A stretch of DNA of 64,000 bases from contig OX243820.1 in NCBI GenBank assembly GCA_945859605.1, positions 37,149,606 to 37,213,605 of the forward strand, in the 5' to 3' direction. Position 1 is the first letter of the stretch. Each line of letters starts with the position of its first letter. The position numbers and the translations under genes are program-made. This stretch comes from Lumbricus rubellus. Taxonomy: Eukaryota; Annelida; Clitellata; Crassiclitellata; Lumbricidae. Under the pieces are notes generated by a model, which was not told the DNA's origin, ran no database searches, and saw only the letters and a list, made by a program, of their open reading frames with translations. Positions 34,359-47,400 of this stretch are shown here, in pieces.

Positions 34359-34607
34359 GGGGGGAGTTTTCTTTGAAAATAATAAGACTCTCATAAAAAA
34401 AATCGCGAGGTGCTGTAAGCTTACACGTAAATACGTGCCACCACTCCGCCCCCCGCCCCCCGAAAAAGCAGGGACTAGAACAAACACTGATGATTAGGTT
34501 AATTGTTCATTCAACGATGATAATCGTTCCAAAAACGTGCTTTATTTTCACACACATAGGCTACAAACAGTTGGTGGGACCTCGATCCCTTTTTCTTGGC
34601 TTCTTCG

Positions 34608-34735
34608 GATTGAGAGGTTGGAGAGTGGAAAGGGTCCACTGGGCTGCCGCGCGACTTATTGGCGGGTTCACCAAGTCCGACCGTGTATCCCATTATATGC
34701 TCAAGGTCTTTCACTGGCTTTTGTGGGCGCTGAGA
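34608..34735 (+). pseudogene. CR1/L2-type LINE fragment
   Basis: Encodes RVHWAAARLIGGFTKSDRVS then YMLKVFHWL, matching the conserved ...AARLI......V...L..LHWLP step seen intact in the LINEs at 16.8 kb and 53.8 kb. It sits exactly where homology between the two duplication units ends. Confidence 0.7.
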
Positions 34736-34799
34736 AATTCTCGAAGATTTACATTAGATTACATTACATTACATTTCTACTTCAAGAAAAGTCCTACTA

Positions 34800-35519
34800 A
34801 AATGAACCACAAGTCTTAGCGACAGTACCGTTGCTGCTGTACGACGCCATACTGTTTTGGTCTGCGTAAGGCAGTGAAGCAGACTAGACTTTCGCATGCA
34901 GGTGAGCGGAAACGATAAAGAAAGCTCAGGTAAATATTTTCAGCAAAGTTTTTTCTAGACAGGTGAGAAACAACAAACTAACTAACTTTAAAAAGCGTGT
35001 GTCGAGATGAATTTTTCTGGTCGACTCTACAAAATAAAATTGATCGTACGACCGTGGATTACAATTGTGTCGTTGAACTATAAAAGTCCTGCATCTACTC
35101 ACTTTGCTTTTTTCTTCGGCGTCGGTGGTGATAGACCTAGGGGTAGCACTTTTTTTCCTTACAAAGACACTCTTTTACAAAACGAAAGACCTCTTGTCGT
35201 TCCCCTTTAATTAACGGGCAGTTTATGAATGAATAAATTAACGAACTTACTTGCCTCCATCGCAATTATGCAAAGCCTTCAAGATTCGGAAAGAGTGCTA
35301 TAGAAAAATTGCCAATGTTTCCAAAGTTGTATACATGCTCGTATACGTAAATGCGCACAAATTTAGTTGATCTGAATTTAGTTTTGGGCCTCTGAGACTA
35401 TCTGGTGTGCTGTTCAGTGCTCACTAATACATACACCAGTTATATGCATCGTTTTGCAGGGTTTGATTTAAATTTTTTCGTTTTACTCCAGATATATCGT
35501 TGGTGCAATACACTGAATC
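34800..35519. other. Upstream region of the tetraspan gene
   Basis: No repeats with coding content seen. It should contain the promoter and 5' UTR of the gene starting at 35520. An AG after a pyrimidine run (TTTTACTCCAG, about 35,481-35,491) could be a 5' UTR splice acceptor. Confidence 0.35.
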
Positions 35520-37931
35520 ATGAAATCCGGATCTGGAGAGACCGGATTGCTTCCGAAGATTGCGGCCATCGCTCTCGTGATTGCGTTGATCTTGCATCTC
35601 GTCGCAATCGCCGCCCCAAACTGGGCGAAAACAAGTGACGATGTGGACCGTGCCGAACACATCGGACTGTGGAGGTACTGCACGTATCCCGTTGGAGGCG
35701 GACAGAGCTGCGATGATTTCGTCAACATTATCACTGGAGGTTAGTTGCGATTGGGTCTAAATATATCACTGGAGATTAAAGTAGTGCAGGTCATAGTTCG
35801 GTGCTCTTGTGACCTGCGCCCGAGGCTGCACTGTTTTAAACTCCATGATACAGATGAGACACTTAACTATATATCTAGGTTAGTTTGTAGATGGTGACTT
35901 CTGGTTAACTCTAATTTTTATGTTTATTATCCATTTCTATTGTCAGTTATTGCAGTTTTTCACTTATGTTTAACACATTGACCACCTACACACCATGTTA
36001 AATGACTGGCTGAAGTACGAGTTAACTTGTACTTGGCGGTGAATGTGTTAAGAAACGAAAATGCATACTGGGTCACTGACGTAAATTATGTCTGTGGCTC
36101 AGATGTTATATCCAGGACTTTTACAGGTTGAATAAGTTTCAGTCTGTTGGCTTTATTGATGATTTTCGTAACGAAATAAAAACAACTTAATTTCACAGAT
36201 TTAACAGAGCGAACTTGCAATATGAAAGTAAAATGTGAACGACTGAAAACAACATCGGAAATGTTGCGGTCGGCTTTGTTTACTTTTTCGCTGAACATCA
36301 AAATTTTATCCTGCTGATTACCCGGATGTCAGTGGATCTAAAAATAGACTCGCCACAGACTTTGCCTGCGATGCTTCAGAAAGACGATCGTTGAGTGGCT
36401 AACATGTTAACTGTGGCTTTGTATTACTGCTTTAATATTGATCCCAGGTTCCATTGCAAGTCATTGTTAATAGTAGCTTCTATTGTGCAAGTGTCTACTG
36501 CTCATCCTACCAACGCTATATATGCTGAATGGACGACTGATTCTATACACACAGAAACAGAAACACAAATGATCAGTCTTTGTGTTTTATTACAGTTCTT
36601 ATGATTTATTTTGTTTATTTCAGTACACTTTGTATAATTTTACTGTATTACATCGTAATCTCTTTTCTCCTTTATTGCATCATACTGTTTTACAGTTTAT
36701 GCACTATCCATGTATCATATTGTATCGTCTTGTATCATATTGTATTGTGTTGTATTGGTTGTAGATTGGCTGAAGGCAGCACAGGCGTTCTTTATTCTTG
36801 CGTTGTTTGCTTTGCCTGCGTCCATCGGTCTTGTTGCGATGTGCGCCTTCGTTCCAGACTTTGCAGATGACATGAGAACGGTCGGGGCAGCGATTGGGGC
36901 GACAGCAGTTGCGGGTGAGTATTATTAGTAGGATAGTTCAAATTATTGTTATTGTCATTGATTTATTAAAAACAGAAGAAAAACATCTGGAACAGCGCCT
37001 GTTCAATGATGAGACTCGGTATTATAAAACTATTGTTATTGTTGTTGATATTGTTATTTTTATCATTGCTCTTCGTAATTATTGCTGAGAACATTATTTT
37101 TAATTAGAAATGGATATAAAATATGATGTGCCTAGAGACATTGTTTATACATTTTTTATTATGGCTTAAAAGACACTTAATTAAAAATCATATTCTGTTG
37201 AATATATAATTTAACAGCATAGGTGATTATTGATTTTATTTAATTAATTATAATAATTATAATTATTTTTGCAATTATTACTAGTATTATTATTATTGAT
37301 TATAAAAGCTAATTATTATTTTTACCTAGAGTTACAACTTTAATGACTTGCTACAAAATGGTTCCGGGGTTACATTTAGTAAACTTTTGCAGTTAAAGGG
37401 TTAACTAATTGTAGGAACTGCTACATTACAATTCAATATGACAATCAGGGCTTAGAGTGTGGGAGGACGGTCATGGACGGCGTCCATGCACTTATTTTAA
37501 AATCTGAGCGCCGTCCTGCCACTTATTGGCCAGCACAGAATAGAAAGGCAAGCGGCGTCCAGGCACTTCTTTTGGAAAGGTAAGGAGCGTCCAGGCACTT
37601 CTTTTGGAAAGGTAAGGAGCGTCCAGGCACTTCTTTTGGAAAGGTAAGGAGCGTCCAGGCACTTCTTTTTCCGCACTTTAAGCACTGATGACAATGCTAG
37701 GTTATGATGCCCCACAACCTTTTAAAAATCGTATTCCTGTTGTCAGGTCTTTTCACGCTCGTTTGCGTTTCCGTTTGGGGCGACTGCTACCAGCAATATT
37801 TCAACACGAAAGAAACCGCTGGCTTATGGGAAGACGTTGGGGTTCTCGACTGGGCGTTTGGAGTTGCGGTCACCGATTGCATTCTTACGTTCATTGCGGC
37901 GGGATTGATGATCGCAGGAATCGCAATGTAG
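35520..37931 (+). CDS. Four-helix membrane protein, claudin/PMP22 fold
   Basis: Three exons, 35520-35739, 36765-36914 and 37747-37931, join in phase to 184 codons, a usual size for PMP22/EMP/claudin-like proteins. TM1 is IAAIALVIALILHLVAIAAP. The first extracellular loop has the family signature W...GLWRYC...C. TM2 is FFILALFALPASIGLVAMCA, TM3 is around GATAVAGLFTLVCVSVW, and TM4 is around DCILTFIAAGLMIAGIAM. Both introns are phase 1 with GT-AG ends (GTTAGT/TTGTAG and GTGAGT/TTGTCAG). The family acts in membranes as junction, channel or scaffold components. I cannot say which subfamily this is. The C-terminus ends right after TM4, so there is no cytosolic PDZ-binding tail as in typical claudins. 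Confidence 0.8.
37446..37687. mobile_element. hAT-type MITE in last intron of the tetraspan gene
   Basis: Ends CAGGGCTTAGAGTGTGG and CCGCACTTTAAGCACTG, with a perfect 8-bp duplication ATGACAAT at 37438-37445 and 37688-37695. Inside are about four 32-bp repeats of GCGTCCAGGCACTTCTTTTG. It is 59 bp before the exon 3 acceptor. A second family member is at 13731-13907. Confidence 0.9.
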
Positions 37932-38523
37932 TGTCTGATGCAAGATTCGTTTGTTTGACAATGTATAAAAAAGATACTGTACACCGCAAGACTGTAGAGA
38001 TCGGTTTTTTACGCTGTGGTGCGTTTGATTGTGATGCAAGAAGTTTTGATGGATATATGTTCAGAGGTTGGTTATGTGGGGGAAACCCAGTTCTTGTGGA
38101 CGGCTAGAAAAACCCAGTGTTGGTTGAAGGATGGGAAACCCCTAGGAAGGCCGAGTACTGCTTCACTGCTGGAATACCCTGTGGATGCCAAGAGTATAAT
38201 GTATATTTTGGTTACTATAAATATATAATATATATTGTGTGTGTATATATGTATATACAATTATATATACAATTATATATATATAATATGGGGTGTGCAG
38301 AACGCCGTCTGATTATGTTTTTCAATGTTGCTGTATATTGTTTGCTAAAAATTTAGTTACTGTGGTATATGCTAGCATACAACTAGCATATGCTCATATA
38401 ATTATATGCACTGGTATGTATGCATTCTAGTGTATGTGCGTATATATATATACATTATACACTGGCATCTATGCATTCTAGTGTATGCATAAATAATAAT
38501 AGATATATTTATATATTACTGTA

Positions 38524-38529
38524 AATAAA
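38524..38529 (+). terminator. Candidate poly(A) signal of the tetraspan gene
   Basis: AATAAA about 590 bp past the stop, after an AT-rich stretch. Other signals cannot be excluded. Confidence 0.35.
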
Positions 38530-38539
38530 CTTTTTATAT

Positions 38540-41447
38540 GATATGATATTCGCATATGTTTGTATCCTGACAGATCATGATACGAGCTTTGACACGCTTG
38601 ACTGCTTAGCCATAAACATATCATCGCACATATTCTGGGTTAAATACAGAAACAAGGATTGGAGGTCAAGTGAACTGACCTAGTTTTGTGTTGATTCGGT
38701 TACACTGAACTAACCTAGTTTTCGTGTTGGTAGCATCATCTGTTGCGGTATTGAGTAGACAGGGTGAGGTCTTTGTTGATTTTCAGAGGTTGGTGAATCT
38801 TCACGATTCATACAGTGAGGGTATGAGTGTTAATACCATTCAGTGTGTCAAAGGGCAAGCGTACAAAAAATCTACTCTCTTGATGACCATCTAATTCTTT
38901 GACTACATCCAAGTGTAAGAGTTTGGGACGAGTTTAACGTAATGTTCAGGGCTGAAGTTTTTGCAGTCATGCGGAAAACTGAAATGTTGGCTTAAAAATG
39001 TAATTGAAGGTACAAGTTGTGCTGCAATCAGGGCCGAGAGTGGTTTTGAGAAAATAGACCTGGGTCTTTTGGGTGTCATTATTATGGCGTTGGATAACAG
39101 TGTTTAATCTAATCCCCAAAATGAATGCCGGGTCTCAGACCCGGACAGACCCAGCTCACTCTGAGCCCTGGCTACAATTCTTTTGTTCCAGTTGCTGTTT
39201 TATATGAAAGGAACTAGTAATACATGGCGTAGAAAAACTGTTTTTTTAAACTTTGTCAACTAGCAACAATATTAAAATATGATTGAAGTCTGAAATAATT
39301 TTGGCCATAGTTGTATATGATCTGACATGTTGACAAGCTTGTTGCGTTTTTTCTCTCGTCAAATTGGAACATCAGGTTAATGATTAGTTATTTGTTAATG
39401 TATTCCTTTTTAACCAAACTGCTCGTTGGGTCGAAAGAGAGTAATTCATGAGAATATGATAAAATTTTAATATACATGTACATGGTGTGGTTATCCAGAT
39501 GAGTCATTTCTACCATTAAATTATTATTTTTGTTCCTGAAGGATTGCCTTTCTGTTCTGTGTTCAAAATAGTAGATCTATTTTTGATTAAAAATAGACCC
39601 GTGACCTCTTTGAAGTCTTAGATGTTATTATTATTGTTCAGTGCGTAAAAGACAGTTTTAAAATCATAGATAAATCATAATGTCTTTATTATTGTTATTA
39701 TTATTATGTCTGTTTTGTAACTTAAATGCTATTATGCAGATAAAGGCTACTGGAGTGCAGTATGAGAATTGTGGAAAAATAACTGGGGGTTGGGGGGTTG
39801 GCCTATGATAAACTTGAAATTGGGGTATGAAAAACATACTTTAACATGGGGCTCTAAGAAAGACTGGGGGTTGAACCCCCAACTCCCCGGCAATTCTCAC
39901 CCTGCTGGAGTGAGCATCAGCTGTTTCAGTCTTGAAAGAACATAATTATTATAATGTGCTGTAATCTGATATTAAATAATAATGAATGAAACCTAATGAA
40001 GGTGTATAGTGTTGTAACTGTTGTTCTATAACCCACTCAACTTATTTGACATCTTCTATGCTGACGACAGCCAGGCATTATGCTGACTACCATATAAATT
40101 ATAGTTGTAATTTCCTTGGAAACTCTTGACCTCGCTTCTCTCTACATGGAAAACCTAGCGTGACTAGTAGCGTCTCCTGTGACTAATAGTGAAACTTCAA
40201 TAATAATAATAATATAGGTTAAGCGTATTCTCATTTGACTGACTGAGCCAGGCTGAAATTTACCGCTAATGTGAAATTAGGTGATCTTATTGGATTGAAT
40301 GTGGGTTTTATACGCGATTCATGTTTCAAACGAATGCTGAATCCCTAGGCCTAATAGATTTTATAATATCGCTAACGATTAGGTTTCTCATAATTAGCCT
40401 ATTATATAGCCTTTTCGTAGACTCTAAACATTCAAAGCTCAACTTTAAAGCCAAGCGAAGTGAAGGAACCATTTTTCTCGCTAATAAAAGAATATAATGT
40501 GTGTAAAATCTTATTCGATCCTAGCCTATGCTTTTCTCTGTCTTAAATTTGTACTAGGCCTATGGACACAAATTGTAAGAGTTACAAACCAGACGTAAAA
40601 ATGTTTGCAATGATGATGATGACGACAACTATGAAGACGACGACGATGATGATTTTCATTCTCCGAAAAATAATTATTGCTTGAGACATCTGAGGTACTT
40701 CGGGAGGGGGGGGGGGGGGCGAACAGAAGATGAAAATAATAGGAAGAAAGTAGTAATGGTCATACTTACTTACTTGTAGATGGCGTCGGCGTTTACAAGT
40801 CGCATCCGGAGCGGGTTGTTTAGAGCCGGAGTGTAAACAGATTTGGTTTGTTATTATCTAAGAATTTAATCTATGAAATTTGCGAATAAGTTTTGCATTA
40901 CCAGTGCACTAACTATCGGCTCAAATTCATTGTCTAGGATTGTTTGCTGTGTTCGTGCAGATTCGATAACAAATGTAAAGATCGCGGACTGAGCTGTAAG
41001 CATCAGTGTGCGTGTACGAACATGCTATCTCGGAATGAATAATAATTATCTAGTCTGAGATATACATGCTGTAAATTTCTCACTTAAGTTGGCAAGCTAA
41101 CAAATAGCCTTTATAAAAATTAATATGAAACAAATAGGCACCTTTTACGAAGTTAGTTTGTGGTGTAGCCTCGTGATTTTATCCACGCACTAACAAGGTA
41201 AAGATTTCTCCAAGCTCGATTAATTTCTTCAAACTTGGTTAAACACAATGAAATGATGAATTTTATTTCCGGTCGAGAAACCTGGGTAAATTATTTTCAA
41301 TCTATGTATGGCCCTGTTCAGTAATTAATACGAATTTCTCATTATTTTGCGTTAATAGAACACTGCACCTATGTTTGTGGGGTCAACCCCGAAATCGCTG
41401 AATATGCACAGACGCCCGATTTTGTACTTTCAGTTACATGTTGAGTC
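38540..41447. other. Intergenic region before CCDC61
   Basis: Mostly AT-rich, no gene found. A tiny LINE RT scrap (FDIFYADDSQA) lies at about 40045-40080. A homopolymeric G run is at 40706-40719. The last few hundred bases should contain the CCDC61 promoter, but no clear motif was recognised. Confidence 0.45.
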
Positions 41448-44400
41448 ATGGCAGCAAGCGAGTCGAGCCTGTCAAAGCCGTACGTGTTTCGAGGAACGGC
41501 TCACGTCGTGACCATTGGGTTGTCCAGCGGTCAGCTGCTGGTCAGCGTAGAGGAGAGAGTGACGGGGAACCAGTGGAAAGGAGCGTTCAGTGCAACAGGT
41601 CGGTTATTGCGTTTCCTTTACACTTTTCTTTTTCAGGGGGAGCTTCGCACTGGGAGCACCTCTGATTAGCTTTTACTGTGAGAGGTGCTTTATAAATTCA
41701 AAAATAGTATAGTGTAGTATTGCATGTACACGTGGTGAATGTGTCTAATCCTGTCCTGGGTTACAAGGAAAATGTTACAATCATAATCATGATCTGGATG
41801 ACTTGGGTGACCCTCCCCCAGCGGGGTGCCATCCGTTTAGGTCCCTCTTTGTAGCCAATGCATGCATATTTTCGACGTTTGCTGTCATCTTGTGTATTCT
41901 GATCACAATAAATGCGAATTGAATTAACAACAATTAATAGCAGCGTATTCTTTCACACTTTTGTTGAAGCAGAATGTAAATAATGTAATTTGTTATATAT
42001 ATCAGCTATCAGATTTTGTGTTTAATTAACGATTTGTTTTACGTAAATTGTTTTCAGACGTTGAGGATCTGACAGAGAAGACCGGACATTATGAAAACTT
42101 TGCTGATTTCGTTCTACTTCTCAAGTCGGCCGTGACGCAGGTTGTTAAGAGCAAGACTCAGAAGTGATTCTCTATGTTGTAGACTTAGATAAAAGATTGT
42201 TATGTAAGCAAATGTAACAGAACAAATGCCTCTATGCATGCATACATAGACATATATATACACAGTACACACACAGTCACACATATATACAAAGATACAT
42301 AAATGCTAGCCCACTTTGAGGGTGGTTAGAGGGGTCAAATGCCCAGAGACATGGTGTCTTTTAGGGGCGTGGTGGCTGTGTGGTCATGCAAAGTTTATGG
42401 TTAATACCATTCTGAATGTAATATTTAAAAAATAGCAACTGAGTAAAATCATAGTTTGTTATTTAAATTTTTAAATAAAAATAGAGACTGAAGTTAACTT
42501 CAGGGCCCGTGACTGCTCTACCCACTGACCCGGGAATTTCTGTCACCGGCCAGACAAGCCGTGCATAAATGCATACATACTGATCCAATCAAACACGTCT
42601 TTAGTCAATGAGAGACTACGTGATGAGCTGATTTATTTTTAGTGATGAAATTAATCCTGTGTTTTTCACGACGAATTTTCACAGAGCAGCGAAGCCGTGA
42701 CCCTGGACCTCTTGACCTTGGCTGACCTCAAGCTGCTGCATTGCAATCGAGCGGGGAGTCAGACAACCGCATCATCATCTGCTGCTGCTACCATGGCAAC
42801 CGACGCCAGCAACAGGAAACGGTTTCTGCTGCTCATTCGGTCCGTCGGTCCAAACAGGTTCGTCGAATTACTTTCGGTTTTTGCTCGTTTTATTTATTTT
42901 AGTTCGCCAGAAATTGATCATCTGGAGTGATTTTATTTGTTTGAGTTGATGTTGCTTGGCTGTTTTGAAATGAGTTATTTATACGACTTGCGCAATGCAA
43001 TGGCATGCAATGCAATATAGAATACTAAATAATGCAATGCAATACAATGGCATGCAATACAATAGAATACTATACGATGGAATGCAATACAATGGCATGC
43101 AATACAATACAGAATACTATACGATGGAATGCAATGCAATGGCATGCAATACAATACAGAATACTAAATAATACAATGCAATACAATGGCATGCAATACA
43201 ATAGAATACTATACGATGGAATGCAATACAATGGCATGCAATACAATAGAATACTATACGATGGAATGCAATACAATGGCATGCAATACAATACAGAATA
43301 CTAAATAATACAATGCAATACAATGGCATGCAATACAATAGAATACTATACGATGGAATGCAATACAATGGCATGCAATACAATGGCATGCAATACAATA
43401 CAGAATACTAAATAATACAATGCAATACAATGGCATGCAATACAATAGAATACTATACGATGGAATGCAATACAATGGCATGCAATACAATAGAATACTA
43501 TACGATGGAATGCAATACAATGGCATGCAATACAATACAGAATACTATACGATGGAATGCAATGCAATGGCATGCAATACAATACAGAATACTAAATAAT
43601 ACAATGCAATACAATGGCATGCAATACAATAGAATACTATACGATGGAATGCAATACAATGGCATGCAATACAATAGAATACTATACGATGGAATGCAAT
43701 ACAATGGCATGCAATACAATAGAATACTATACGATGGAATGCAATACAATGGCATGCAATACAATAGAATACTATACGATGGAATGCAATACAATGGCAT
43801 GCAATACAATACAGAATACTATACGATGGAATGCAATGCAATGGCATGCAATACAATGCAGAATACTAAATAATACAATGCAATACAATGGCATGCAATA
43901 CAATAGAATACTATACGATGGAATGCAATACAATGGCATGCAATACAATAGAATACTATACGATGGAATGCAATACAATGGCATGCAATACAATACAGAA
44001 TACTAAATAATACAATGCAATACAATGGCATGCAATACAATAGAATACTATACGATGGAATGCAATACAATGGCATGCAATACAATGGCATGCAATACAA
44101 TACAGAATACTAAATAATACAATGCAATACAATGGCATGCAATACAATAGAATACTATACGATGGAATGCAATACAATGGCATGCAATACAATGGCATGC
44201 AATACAATACAGAATACTAAATAATACAATGCAATACAATGGCATGCAATACAATAGAATACTATACGATGGAATGCAATACAATGGCATGCAATACAAT
44301 AGAATACTAAATAATACAATGCAATACAATGGCATGCAATACAATAGAATACTATACGATGGAATGCAATACAATGGCATGCAATGCAATAGAATACTAT

Positions 44401-47400
44401 ACGATGGAATGCAATACAATGGCATGCAATGCAATATAGAATACTAAATAATACAATGCAATACAATGGCATGCAATACAATAGAATACTATACGATGGA
44501 ATACAATGGCATGCAATGCAATATAGAATACTAAATAATGCAATGCAATACAATGGCATGCAATACAATAGAATACTATACGATGGAATGCAATACAATG
44601 GCATGCAATACAATGGCATGCAATACAATACAGAATACTAAATAATACAATGCAATACAATGGCATGCAATACAATAGAATACTATACGATGGAATGCAA
44701 TACAATGGCATGCAATACAATAGAATACTATACGATGGAATGCAATACAATGGCATGCAATACAATATAGAATACTATACGATGGAATGCAATACAATGG
44801 CATGCAATACAATAGAATACTATACGATGGAATGCAATACAATGGCATGCAATACAATATAGAATACTATACGATGGAATGCAATACAATGGCATGCAAT
44901 ACAATAGAATACTATACGATGGAATGCAATACAATGGCATGCAATGCAATATAGAATACTATACGATGGAATGCAATACAATGGCATGCAATACAATATA
45001 GAATACTATACGATGGAATGCAATACAATGGCATGCAATACAATACAGAATACTAAATAATACAATGCAATACAATGGCATGCAATACAATAGAATACTA
45101 TACGATGGAATGCAATACAATGGCATGCAATACAATATAGAATACTATACGATGGAATGCAATACAATGGCATGCAATACAATACAGAATACTAAATAAT
45201 ACAATGCAATACAATGGCATGCAATACAATAGAATACTATACGATGGAATGCAATACAATGGCATGCAATGCAATATAGAATACTATACGATGGAATGCA
45301 ATACAATGGCATGCAATACAATATAGAATACTATACGATGGAATGCAATACAATGGCATGCAATACAATACAGAATACTAAATAATACAATGCAATACAA
45401 TGGCATGCAATACAGAAGAATACTATACGATGGAATGCAATACAATGGCATGCAATGCAATATAGAATACTATACGATGGAATGCAATACAATGGCATGC
45501 AATACAATAGAATACTATACGATGGAATGCAATACAATGGCATGCAATACAATAGAATACTATACGATGGAATGCAATACAATGGCATGCAATGCAATAT
45601 AGAATACTATACGATGGAATGCAATACAATGGCATGCAATACAATATAGAATACTATACGATGGAATGCAATACAATGGCATGCAATACAATACAGAATA
45701 CTAAATAATACAATGCAATACAATGGCATGCAATACAATAGAATACTATACGATGGAATGCAATACAATGGCATGCAATACAATAGAATACTATACGATG
45801 GAATGCAATACAATGGCATGCAATACAATACAGAATACTAAATAATACAATGCAATACAATGGCATGCAATACAATAGAATACTATACGATGGAATGCAA
45901 TACAATGGCATGCAATACAATAGAATACTATACGATGGAATGCAATACAATGGCATGCAATACAATAGAATACTATACGATGGAATGCAATACAATGGCA
46001 TGCAATACAATAGAATACTATACGATGGAATGCAATACAATGGCATGCAATACAATAGAATACTATACGATGGAATGCAATACAATGGCATGCAATACAA
46101 TAGAATACTATACGATGGAATGCAATACAATGGCTTGCAATGCAATATAGAATACTATACGATGGAATGCAATACAATGGCATGCAATACAATAGAATAC
46201 TATACGATGGAATGCAATACAATGGCATGCAATACAATAGAATACTATACGATGGAATGCAATACAATGGCATGCAATACAATATAGAATACTATACGAT
46301 GGAATGCAATACAATGGCATGCAATACAATATAGAATACTATACGATGGAATGCAATACAATGGCATGCAATACAATACAGAATACTAAATAATACAATG
46401 CAATACAATGGCATGCAATACAATAGAATACTATACGATGGAATGCAATACAATGGCATGCAATGCAATATAGAATACTATACGATGGAATGCAATACAA
46501 TGGCATGCAATACAATATAGAATACTATACGATGGAATGCAATACAATGGCATGCAATACAATAGAATACTATACGATGGAATGCAATACAATGGCATGC
46601 AATACAATACAGAATACTATACGATGGAATGCAATACAATGGCATGCAATACAATATAGAATACTAAATAATGCAATGCAATACAATGGCATGCAATACA
46701 ATAGAATACTATACGATGGAATGCAATACAATGGCATGCAATGCAATATAGAATACTATACGATGGAATGCAATACAATGGCATGCAATGCAATAGAATA
46801 CTATACGATGGAATGCAATACAATGGCATGCAATACAATAGAATACTATACGATGGAATGCAATACAATGGCATGCAATACAATACAGAATACTAAATAA
46901 TACAATGCAATACAATGGCATGCAATGCAATAGAATACTATACGATGGAATGCAATACAATCTAGGATCATGTTTCATATTAATAAAATAACTTTCAGAT
47001 TAATCAGATTTGTTTTCTTCGGTTGGTTTAAAATCTAACATTTGCATTATCATTTTAAAATAATTATTAATGTTTGTTTACTAAGTATAATATTGATTGA
47101 TTTGTCTGTTTTTGTGATCAGTACGATCAAATATCCACTGCGGTTACGACACGCTGATCCTGTTGATCTCCTGGGTACAATACGTCAGCTGCAGGAAGAA
47201 AATACGAAACTCAAACAACAGGTGAATATTACGAGTAAAGTTTGATGAGTATTATAGTTACATGTAATGGTTTCAGGTCAAAGGTTACACGTTAATGTTT
47301 GCAGGTCAATGTTGACAGGTCAGTATTTTTGCAGATGTTTACCTGTAAATGGTTACATTATTGAAGCATAAATGTTTCCTGATAATTAGGTCATTTATTT

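Larger units (their letters stand above)
14639..34605. repeat. Segmental duplication unit 2
   Basis: The second unit, carrying G-alpha copy 2. It is ~20 kb against ~11.4 kb for unit 1. The excess is mostly identifiable insertions: 15184-17915, 19448-20100, 21414-22420, 28264-28873 and 29173-32196. The two latter sites have an intact empty counterpart in unit 1. Confidence 0.8.

Noticed and set aside
43032..46978. Many 70-160 codon ORFs on both strands (MQYNG, MYCMPLYC repeats)
   Set aside because: They follow from the 45-bp unit being a multiple of three without stops. The array lies in a CCDC61 intron.
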